Source of the DNA: Bacteroidota bacterium
GTDB taxonomy: Bacteria > Bacteroidota > Ignavibacteria > Ignavibacteriales > Ignavibacteriaceae
Length of the DNA stretch: 23,642 nt
Assembly (NCBI GenBank): GCA_024278655.1
Contig: JAJRSV010000233.1
Location: 1-23,642, forward strand
Reading direction: 5' to 3'
Made by a program: the position numbers and the translations under genes
Shown: positions 1 through 6,377 of the stretch, piece after piece
Numbering within the stretch: the stretch's first letter is position 1
Layout of the letters: the number at the start of each line of letters is the position of its first letter
Notes under the pieces: generated by a model
Seen by the model: the letters and a program-made list of their open reading frames with translations, nothing else
Databases searched by the model: none
Told to the model about the DNA's origin: nothing

Positions 1-293
1 AGCTTTTCCTGAATTGATTCTCTTTTAAAATCATTCAGCAAAATGTTTTCGACGGGGGAATTAATAATATCGAGCTCTACCTTCAACTCGGCTGCACTTT
101 TCTCGTCTGGCAGAAGCACAAGTATTTGCTTTTCAGATTGTGTGAGCTCTGTAATAAGCAAACTTTTTGAGGAACCGTAAAGAGGAGAAACTTTTAACTG
201 AACCGGTTTTGTTTTATCGTTTACAAGAGGACGCAGTACACCCCCGAAAAAATTATAGTCCCCGAGTTTAACAATCAATTCTGTTTCGTTCAT
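1..293 (-). CDS. mfd: Transcription-repair coupling factor Mfd, N-terminal part (partial)
   Basis: This open frame starts at ATG 291-293 and runs off the left edge of the window, giving 97 codons. The visible protein starts MNETELIVKLGDYNFFGG and then has a GSSKSLLITEL segment followed by ILVLLPDEKSAAEL. That pattern (small-residue loop plus Lys, then a hydrophobic strand and a PDE turn) is typical of the N-terminal UvrB-like domain of Mfd, which displaces RNA polymerase stalled at DNA lesions and recruits UvrA. The helicase motifs lie outside the window, so the call rests on the N-terminus alone. It follows rsmG on the same strand, but a strong terminator lies between them, so it probably has its own promoter. 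No clear Shine-Dalgarno is seen before the ATG. A UvrB-type helicase is the main alternative. Confidence 0.68.
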   Translation of the reverse strand, partial: MNETELIVKLGDYNFFGGVLRPLVNDKTKPVQLKVSPLYGSSKSLLITELTQSEKQILVLLPDEKSAAELKVELDIINSPVENILLNDFKRESIQEK

Positions 294-323
294 TAACTAT
301 CTGTTTATAGAAACATCCGGACA

Positions 324-360
324 ATAAAAAACAAAGGGTTCAATTAAATGAACCCTTTGT
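324..360 (-). terminator. Rho-independent terminator after rsmG
   Basis: A perfect 12-bp stem (331-342 with 349-360) closes a 6-nt loop. On the minus strand it is followed by a T-rich run (the A-rich bases 324-330 of the plus strand). It lies 30 bp past the rsmG stop and ends the mnmE-mnmG-rsmG transcript before mfd. Confidence 0.85.
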
Positions 361-392
361 CAAAAATATCTAAAGATAAATTTAAAATAAAA

Positions 393-1079
393 TTATTTAT
401 GCAGTTCCAAAAGAACTAATTTCTTACCCTTCTTGTTTCTTACGTTAGTCGGTTTGTAAGAAAGTTCGTAGATGGTAGATTTTTTTATATACGATTTATA
501 TTTGGTTTCCGCTTTTTTGAACTCGTCCGTTAAGTCGCCGCCTTTCATAGCAAGCATGTATGCTCTTTCCTTTATTAAAGGAATAGCATAGCGGAAAAGT
601 ATAATCAGAGGCACCGTTGATCTGCTCACAACCAAATCGAAAGTGTTTGCATACTTCTCTTTAAACTCATCGCTTTCAACCCTGTCGTTCTCAACAACAA
701 CATTGCTCAGTTTCAGCTTATCTACAAACTCCTGAACAGCGGCAATTTTCTTTTTTGTAGAATCGACTAAAACGCCTCGTAAATCCGGGCGCATAATAGC
801 AAGCGGTATTCCGGGAAAACCGCCGCCGGTTCCGATATCGAGGAATCGTGATACTTTTTCCGGCAGATACTTGGTTATATAAGCCGAAATGAACACATGT
901 TTTTCTATAATAGAATCAACATCTCTCCGGGAGATAAGATTGATTTCTTTGTTTTTTTAAGCAACTAAATGAGCAAAGTAGGCAAGTCTTTCAGCCCGAG
1001 CGGGTTCGGGGTTAAACCCGTTTTCCCAACAATAGGATTTAAGCTCTTTAAGGTATTCGTCCTGCTTGTTTTTTGCCAT
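393..1079 (-). pseudogene. rsmG: 16S rRNA (guanine527-N7)-methyltransferase RsmG, interrupted by an in-frame TAA
   Basis: RsmG (GidB) uses SAM to methylate G527 in the 530 loop of 16S rRNA. The full frame runs from ATG 1077-1079 to TAA 393-395, 228 codons, the usual length for the family. It starts 15 bp after mnmG, the classic gidA-gidB order. Codon 41 (plus 957-959) is TAA. Both sides are RsmG-like in the same frame: upstream ENGFNPEPARAERLAYFAHL, downstream KNKEINLISRRDV (the family's N-x-x-I-N-L-T/I-S region), then the SAM motif DIGTGGGFPG from about residue 81. So this is a base substitution, not a frameshift. The part downstream could only start at GTG 894-896, with no good ribosome site, and would lack about 61 residues. 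It is either a true null allele or a sequence error. Confidence 0.88.
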
Positions 1080-1094
1080 AAAAATCCCGCAAAA

Positions 1095-2972
1095 TTACTT
1101 TTTTAAATATACCAATAATATAGAAATATCTGAAGGCGACACGCCCGATATGCGCATTGCCTGACCGATAGAACGCGGTTTTATTTTGTTTAACTTTTCT
1201 CTTGCCTCAATAGACAAAGCATTCAATGTCGAATAGTTTAATGTTAAAGGAATTTTTAAATCCTCGTATCTTTCTAATCGTGCAATTGTTTCCTGCTGCC
1301 GTTTCATATAACCTTCGTACTTCAGTTCTATTTCCACCTGATTGAGTGCCACGCTGTCGTTTATCAACTGCCTAAGCACCGGATCGTTTTCCGCACCGTT
1401 TACATTCAACAGTTCTTTCAGCTCAAGCTCGGGACGCTTACACAATTTTGAAATTGTCTCAGTCGAATCGATTGGCGGCGTTCCCCTGGAAACAAGATAA
1501 CCGTTTACTTCTCTCGCATGAAGTTTTTTCGTCTGGCAAACCGAAATGCTTTGCTTAATTATCTCTTCTCTTTCTTTAACTTGGTCACTCAATTCTTTAT
1601 CGATTAACCCAAGCTCTTCGCCGTAATGCATTAATCTCCTGTCTGCATTATCCTGCCGTAACAGCAATCTGTGCTCTGCACGCGAAGTAAACATTCTGTA
1701 CGGCTCTTCAGTCGATTTGGTTACGAGATCATCAATAAGAACACCGATGTATGCTTCGCTTCTTTTAAGAACGAAGTCCCGTCTTCCCTGAATTTTTGAT
1801 GCGGCATTTATGCCCGCCATTAATCCTTGTGCGGCAGCTTCTTCATAACCCGATGTGCCGTTAATCTGTCCCGCAAAATATAAACCGCTTACAAGCTTGG
1901 TTTCCAGAGTATTGTCAATCTGGTGCGGCGGAAAGAAGTCGTACTCAACGGCGTAACCCGGACGAACCATTTCCACGTTTTCCAATCCCTTTACTTTACG
2001 CATTGCCTCAAGCTGTATCTCTGCAGGAAGCGAAGTGGAAAACCCGTTCAAGTAAATCTGGTCGGAGTCCAGTCCCTCCGGTTCAAGAAAAAGCTGATGC
2101 CTTTCTTTATCGGCAAAGCGAACTATCTTATCCTCTATAGAGGGACAATACCTGGGACCGACACCTTTTATTCTCCCGGTGAACATCGGTGATTCATCAA
2201 ACCCCTTTTCAAGAATTTTATGAACCGCCGCATCTGTATAAGTAATATGACAACTTACCTGCGGCAAATAAGGAAACTCGTTTAAGTCGGTTTGATATGA
2301 AAACGGCTGAGGGTTATCATCGCCCGGCTGTTCTTCGAGTACGTCCCAGTTGATGGAATCTTTTGCCAACCTGGGCGGAGTTCCGGTTTTTAATCTTCCG
2401 CTTTCGAACCCTGCTTTCATTAACGACTCGGTAATTCCGGTAGCCGGCTTTTCACCGTATCTGCCACCGCTTTTTGCGTTCAAACCGACGTGCATAAGTG
2501 CATTCAAAAAAGTTCCTGAAGAAAGAATAACAGCTTTTGCAGCAATATCGTTTCCGGATTTTGTTTTTACGCCTTTAACTTCTTTTCCTTCAATTATGAT
2601 ATCCGTAACAGAATCTTCAACTACCTCAAGATTCTCGGTGGAGAGAATCTCCTCTACTGCAGCTTTTGAATACAGCTCCCTGTCCGATTGACACCTCGGA
2701 GACCAAACGGCGGGTCCCTTCGAGCGGTTAAGCATTCTGAACTGAATACCTGTTTTATCCGCCAGTCTGCCCATTACGCCGCCCAGGGCATCAATTTCCC
2801 TTACGAGGTGTCCCTTTGCGGTTCCACCGATTGCGGGGTTGCACGACATTCGCCCGATAGCATACTTATCCATCGTAATCAAAGCAACCGAACAGCCCAT
2901 TCTTGCTGCTGCCGAAGCCGCCTCAATTCCTGCGTGTCCGCCGCCTATTACTATTATATCGTAAGTTTTCAT
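1095..2972 (-). CDS. mnmG: tRNA uridine-5-carboxymethylaminomethyl modification enzyme MnmG (GidA)
   Basis: With MnmE, this FAD- and NADH-dependent protein installs the cmnm5 group on U34 of tRNAs that read split codon boxes. The protein has 625 residues, normal for the family. The N-terminus is YDIIVIGGGHAGIEAA, with the Rossmann GGGHAG at residues 10-15. The family signatures SCNPAIGGTAKGHLVREIDA (about 44-63) and GLYFAGQINGTSGYEEAAAQ (about 365-385) are present, as is the helical C-terminal part that contacts MnmE and tRNA. An AAAAGG lies almost on top of the ATG, so translation initiation may be weak. The gene lies 90 bp after mnmE and 15 bp before rsmG, so the three are likely co-transcribed. 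The spacer before it carries two parS-like sites. Confidence 0.97.
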   Translation of the reverse strand: MKTYDIIVIGGGHAGIEAASAAARMGCSVALITMDKYAIGRMSCNPAIGGTAKGHLVREIDALGGVMGRLADKTGIQFRMLNRSKGPAVWSPRCQSDRELYSKAAVEEILSTENLEVVEDSVTDIIIEGKEVKGVKTKSGNDIAAKAVILSSGTFLNALMHVGLNAKSGGRYGEKPATGITESLMKAGFESGRLKTGTPPRLAKDSINWDVLEEQPGDDNPQPFSYQTDLNEFPYLPQVSCHITYTDAAVHKILEKGFDESPMFTGRIKGVGPRYCPSIEDKIVRFADKERHQLFLEPEGLDSDQIYLNGFSTSLPAEIQLEAMRKVKGLENVEMVRPGYAVEYDFFPPHQIDNTLETKLVSGLYFAGQINGTSGYEEAAAQGLMAGINAASKIQGRRDFVLKRSEAYIGVLIDDLVTKSTEEPYRMFTSRAEHRLLLRQDNADRRLMHYGEELGLIDKELSDQVKEREEIIKQSISVCQTKKLHAREVNGYLVSRGTPPIDSTETISKLCKRPELELKELLNVNGAENDPVLRQLINDSVALNQVEIELKYEGYMKRQQETIARLERYEDLKIPLTLNYSTLNALSIEAREKLNKIKPRSIGQAMRISGVSPSDISILLVYLKK

Positions 2973-2983
2973 ACCTTTTCGCT

Positions 2984-2999
2984 TGTTTCACGTGGAACT
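2984..2999. promoter_or_regulatory. parS-like ParB-binding site 1
   Basis: TGTTTCACGTGGAACT is centred on CACGTG (2989-2994). It matches the bacterial parS consensus TGTTNCACGTGAAACA, read on the complementary strand, in 15 of 16 positions. It lies just upstream of the mnmG start. ParB loads at such sites and helps segregate the origin region. That ParB binds here is inferred from the sequence alone. Confidence 0.7.
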
Positions 3000-3039
3000 A
3001 ATGTTTTGCGATCGTCAACTTTTTATGTTCTTAAAATTC

Positions 3040-3055
3040 GGTTTCACGTGGAACA
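3040..3055. promoter_or_regulatory. parS-like ParB-binding site 2
   Basis: GGTTTCACGTGGAACA has the same core as site 1 and matches the parS consensus in 15 of 16 positions. Its centre is 56 bp from that of the first site, in the same mnmE-mnmG spacer, 7 bp past the mnmE stop codon. Two near-identical copies of a long palindrome in 90 bp are unlikely to be chance. Confidence 0.7.
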
Positions 3056-3062
3056 ACCGGAG

Positions 3063-4424
3063 CTACTTTCCTATGCAAAATTTCGAAAATATGTTGTTTA
3101 ATATATCATCTGTCGTTACTTCGCCGATTATTTCAGCGAGACTATCCTCTGCCCTTCTTAAATCCACGGCAATAAATTCACCGCTCATTCCGCCTTCGGT
3201 CGATTCTTTAGCTATTTGCAAACTTTCCTTTGCCCTTTTCAAGCAATCATAATGCCTGATATTCGAAACCACCGCCGTTTTCTCGGTGTATGATTCGGAG
3301 CCGATTGCCTTTGCCTTCATTATCCTGAAAAGTTCTTCAATGCCTTCGCCTGTTATTGCCGAGACCTTAACATCCGCATCAATACCCGACTCTTTTTTAA
3401 GGTCTATTTTATTCAAAACTTTTATTATATGATTTGAACCGGTCAGCGTTTTCAATTCTTCTTCCAGGTCATCTGAAAATTTCTGCTCAACATCACCGAT
3501 TAAAAGAACAACATCAGAAATCTTAACCGCTTCTCTCGATCTCGACACGCCTTCTTTTTCAATCACGTCTTCCGATGCTCTTATGCCGGCAGTATCGTAA
3601 AGTTTGAACAGTATTCCATCTATCGAGACCTCTTCCCTGATGACATCTCTCGTTGTTCCAGGTATTTCACTCACAATTGCGCGCGACTCTTTAAGAATAT
3701 AATTTAGCAGAGATGACTTCCCTACATTCGGCTTGCCTACTAATGCAACATTAACGCCTTCTCTTATTACCCGTCCGAATGAATAGGTAGATAAAAGTTT
3801 ATCAATCTCGTTAATAACGTCATCTATTCTCTTAATCAATTCATCTTTATTTACGAATTCAATATCCTCTTCCGCAAAGTCAAGTTCCAGTTCAACAAAC
3901 GACGATGTGTTTATTAACATCTCCCTGAGCTGCTTTACTTTTTGCGACAACAATCCATCAAGCTGGTTCCTGGAACCCCTCAGCGAAGCTTCGGTTCGTG
4001 CGTTTATAACATCAACCACGGCTTCTGCCTGGGTAAGGTCTATTCTGTTGTTCAGGAATGCACGCTTTGTAAACTCACCCGGTTCTGCAATTCGAAGATT
4101 TTCGGATAGTAAGAGTTCAATTATTTTTTGAGTTATGAGCGGACTGCCATGAGTGCTTATCTCTACGGAATCTTCGCCGGTATAAGAATTCGGTTTTCTG
4201 AAAACAGATACAAGCACGTCATCTATAAGTTCTCCCTCACCGGTTACAATAGTTCCGTAATGTACCGTGTGGGTTGATGCCTCCGAAAGTTTTTTCCTGC
4301 CCTTGAATATCTTGTCAACAGTCTCTATCGCTTTGGGTCCGCTCACTCTTATTACGGCTATAGCACCGACACCCGCCGGTGTAGCCAACGCAACAATCGT
4401 GTCTTCGTTTTTAATTGTTGTCAT
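3063..4424 (-). CDS. mnmE: tRNA modification GTPase MnmE (TrmE)
   Basis: MnmE is the GTPase partner of MnmG in making cmnm5U34 in tRNA; it binds 5,10-methylene-THF through its N-terminal domain. I start it at ATG 4422-4424 (MTTIKNEDTIVALATPAGVG), giving 453 residues, the family norm. A longer frame back to 4496 only adds a non-family extension that would overlap the promoter. Motifs in order are the N-terminal AGVGAIAVIRVSGP, P-loop GKPNVGKSS (about 230-238), PGTTRD, DTAG (about 277-280), NKID (about 336) and the essential C-terminal FCIGK. It stops with TAG, which shows that TAG is a true stop here. It is the first gene of the mnmE-mnmG-rsmG unit. Confidence 0.97.
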   Translation of the reverse strand: MTTIKNEDTIVALATPAGVGAIAVIRVSGPKAIETVDKIFKGRKKLSEASTHTVHYGTIVTGEGELIDDVLVSVFRKPNSYTGEDSVEISTHGSPLITQKIIELLLSENLRIAEPGEFTKRAFLNNRIDLTQAEAVVDVINARTEASLRGSRNQLDGLLSQKVKQLREMLINTSSFVELELDFAEEDIEFVNKDELIKRIDDVINEIDKLLSTYSFGRVIREGVNVALVGKPNVGKSSLLNYILKESRAIVSEIPGTTRDVIREEVSIDGILFKLYDTAGIRASEDVIEKEGVSRSREAVKISDVVLLIGDVEQKFSDDLEEELKTLTGSNHIIKVLNKIDLKKESGIDADVKVSAITGEGIEELFRIMKAKAIGSESYTEKTAVVSNIRHYDCLKRAKESLQIAKESTEGGMSGEFIAVDLRRAEDSLAEIIGEVTTDDILNNIFSKFCIGK

Positions 4425-4449
4425 GCAAAATTTTATTTTTAAAAGGATG

Positions 4450-4481
4450 CAAAAATATAAAACTAATTGTGATTTAACAAT
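4450..4481 (-). promoter_or_regulatory. Bacteroidota-type promoter of mnmE
   Basis: On the minus strand, TATTTTTG (4457-4450) fits the TAnnTTTG -7 box, and an ATTG (4481-4478) lies 20 bp upstream, close to the TTTG-N19 layout known for Bacteroidota. It is 25 bp before the chosen mnmE ATG, which supports that start. Confidence 0.5.
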
Positions 4482-4835
4482 CCAATAAACAGCCACTAAA
4501 TGCTGCGGTTTTCGTTTAATGCTGTTCCTCTGCTGAAAAAGTCGGCGACACTATGTTTCGAATTTAAACGGAAAAAATATATTTCGGTATTTAATCCTAT
4601 CGACATCAACAGTGAACTTGCCATTGCTGAAAAGATGTCATACAAAACTGCTTGATATGTCTGCTAATTGAATAATAGTCACTCTGTCTGTCATGTTGAC
4701 AACGGAGGGCAGTATCCCCACGCTTTGCCGTAACTTATTGTAATAAAAGAAGTTACGGGAATATTTAGCGTTCGGCACGCAGCTTGTATATGTATTAGCG
4801 AAACGAATAAAAAATAAAAAGAAGGAGGTGGTAAT
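4482..4835. other. Divergent spacer between mnmE and hsp20
   Basis: No gene is seen in this spacer. It holds an inverted repeat (4728-4736 with 4750-4758, 9-bp arms, 13-nt loop) and a TTGACA (4696-4701) without a convincing -10 partner. A TTAGCG occurs twice near 4767 and 4796, and an AAGGAGG ribosome site precedes hsp20. No CIRCE element (TTAGCACTC-N9-GAGTGCTAA) was found. The heat-shock promoter of hsp20 should lie here, but I cannot place it. Confidence 0.5.
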
Positions 4836-5300
4836 ATGGCACTCGTAAAATTTAATCCCGTAAGAGATCTGTTAGACATTGAACGCGAGTTCAATAGAAT
4901 GTGGAATACATTAGGAAGCAGATTCGGTTTGACCAGAAGAGAGGATTTTGATGAAGAGTACGAGAATGCTGTATGGATGCCGTTGACTGATATCTATGAG
5001 GATAATGATAACTACTACTTAAAAGTTGACTTACCCGGAATGAAAAAAGACGATGTTAAAATTTCCTATGCCGATGGTACTTTGAGCATTAGCGGTGAAA
5101 GAGCCGAAGAGAAACAGTCGAAAGATGCTCAGTTCCATCGTATAGAGAGATCGTATGGTAAATTCTTCAGATCATTCAACATTCCGAAAGAGATTAAAGA
5201 AGATAAGATCAGTGCTGAGTTCAAAGATGGTCAGTTGACCATTACCATACCGAAAGCTGAAGAAGTTAAACCGAAAGAGATTGAGATTAAGGTTGGCTAA
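4836..5300 (+). CDS. Small heat shock protein, Hsp20/alpha-crystallin family
   Basis: This is an ATP-independent holdase that binds unfolding proteins and passes them to DnaK/DnaJ and ClpB. It has 154 residues, typical of the family. The N-terminal arm (ALVKFNPVRDLLDIEREFNR) matches class A bacterial sHsps. The alpha-crystallin domain runs from about residue 46 to 140, with DIYEDNDNYYLKVDLPGMKK, DGTLSISGER and FKDGQLTITIPKAE. An IEI motif (I-x-I) near the C-terminus would dock into neighbouring subunits in the oligomer. A very strong GAAGGAGGTGG ribosome site precedes the ATG. A terminator follows, so it is probably its own transcript at the head of a chaperone cluster. Confidence 0.95.
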   Translation: MALVKFNPVRDLLDIEREFNRMWNTLGSRFGLTRREDFDEEYENAVWMPLTDIYEDNDNYYLKVDLPGMKKDDVKISYADGTLSISGERAEEKQSKDAQFHRIERSYGKFFRSFNIPKEIKEDKISAEFKDGQLTITIPKAEEVKPKEIEIKVG

Positions 5301-5322
5301 ACCGATGATGCTTCTTCAAATG

Positions 5323-5358
5323 GAAAAGGGCAACTGATATCGGTTGCCCTTTTCATTT
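5323..5358 (+). terminator. Terminator after hsp20
   Basis: A perfect 12-bp stem (5323-5334 with 5343-5354) closes an 8-nt loop, and its 3' arm ends in CCCTTTTC followed by ATTT. The T tract is partly inside the stem, so termination may be incomplete and some read-through into dnaJ is possible. Confidence 0.7.
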
Positions 5359-5369
5359 AAATGGATAAC

Positions 5370-5392
5370 CTTCATATCTTTAAGATATGAAG
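5370..5392. promoter_or_regulatory. Perfect dyad just upstream of dnaJ
   Basis: CTTCATATCTT (5370-5380) and AAGATATGAAG (5382-5392) are exact reverse complements around one central T. The element ends about 22 bp before the dnaJ ATG and just before its ribosome site. It could be an operator for a dimeric regulator, or a leader hairpin with a 9-bp stem and 5-nt loop. It is not a CIRCE sequence. Confidence 0.55.
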
Positions 5393-5414
5393 AGACCAGA
5401 GAAAGGTGATGCAA

Positions 5415-6359
5415 ATGGAATTTAAAGATTATTACAAAATACTGGGTGTAGATAAAAACGCTACGCAGGATGAAATAAAAAAAGCTTATCGTAAGCTTGC
5501 GCTAAAATACCATCCTGACCGTAACCCCGGTGATAAAGCAGCCGAAGAAAAGTTTAAAGAAATTACGGAAGCCAACGAGGTTTTAAGCGATCCCGAAAAA
5601 CGAAAAAAATACGATGCACTCGGCGCCAACTGGAAACAGTATCAATCTACCGGACATGGTTTTGAGGATTTCTTTTCTCAGTTCGGTGGTGGGCAGCGAG
5701 GGAAGACATATACATTCAGTGGCGATATAGGCGATCTGTTCGGTAACATAAGCGGCTTTTCAGATTTCTTCGAGAGTTTCTTCGGACGAAGCGCGTCCCC
5801 GTTCGAAAGCAGGACCAGAAGAAGAGGAAAAAGCAAAGGAGCCGATTACGAAGCAACGTTATACATCACTTTGGAAGAAGCATTCCACGGCGGAACAAAA
5901 GAAGTTTTAATCGAAGGAAAGAAAGTTAGAATTAAAATCGATCCGGGCGTACGTGACGGCAAAAAATTAAGACTGAAAGGATTGGGTGCTCCGGGAATCG
6001 GCGGAGGTGAACGCGGAGATTTATATCTTACAATTAAAATTGAAAAGCATCCGTACTATGAGCTTGTAGGTAACGATCTTTATTATGATTTATACATCGA
6101 TTTATATACCGCTCTGTTAGGCGGCAAGAAACAGATAAGAACATTAAGCGGCAAAACAGTCAACTTAACAATTCCGCCGGAAACGGATAACGGAAAAATC
6201 TTACGGCTGAAAGGAATGGGATTCAGAGTAGCAGAAAACAGCAACACTCTCGGTGATTTGTTTGTGAGAATAAAAGTTGAGCTTCCGAAAAACTTAACGG
6301 CGGAAGAAAAAGAGCTTGTAAAAAAATTAGCTTCGATGAGAAGCGTTTATACATATTAA
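5415..6359 (+). CDS. DnaJ-class co-chaperone (CbpA type, no zinc finger)
   Basis: This J-domain protein stimulates DnaK ATPase and delivers substrates. I choose ATG 5415 (MEFKDYYKILGVDKNA) because AGAAAGG lies at good spacing; GTG 5406 would overlap that site. This gives 314 residues. The J domain covers about 3-67, with HPD at 33-35. A Gly/Phe-rich linker follows (FEDFFSQFGGG, FSDFFESFFG), then the two-part C-terminal substrate-binding region from about 140, with LEEAFHGGTKEV, VRIKIDPGVRDGKKLRLKG and LGDLFVRIKVELP. The four CxxCxGxG repeats of class I DnaJ are absent, so it is a class II/CbpA-like protein. It lies 18 bp ahead of htpG and is likely co-transcribed with it. Confidence 0.93.
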   Translation: MEFKDYYKILGVDKNATQDEIKKAYRKLALKYHPDRNPGDKAAEEKFKEITEANEVLSDPEKRKKYDALGANWKQYQSTGHGFEDFFSQFGGGQRGKTYTFSGDIGDLFGNISGFSDFFESFFGRSASPFESRTRRRGKSKGADYEATLYITLEEAFHGGTKEVLIEGKKVRIKIDPGVRDGKKLRLKGLGAPGIGGGERGDLYLTIKIEKHPYYELVGNDLYYDLYIDLYTALLGGKKQIRTLSGKTVNLTIPPETDNGKILRLKGMGFRVAENSNTLGDLFVRIKVELPKNLTAEEKELVKKLASMRSVYTY

Positions 6360-6377
6360 CAAAGGAGGTTTTTATAA

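Noticed and set aside
951..959. A AAA AAC slippery heptamer in rsmG as a programmed frameshift site that bypasses the stop
   Set aside because: The heptamer is in the right phase, but it lies after the TAA in reading direction, and both halves of the gene are already in the same frame, so slippage there cannot rescue the protein.
4678..4702. Third copy of the GTCACTCTG palindromic repeat
   Set aside because: Only the first nine bases match and no opposite arm is found, so similarity is too weak.
4691..4894. 67-codon frame on the minus strand overlapping the hsp20 start
   Set aside because: It has no recognisable protein features and covers the hsp20 ribosome site and N-terminus; it is a chance frame.
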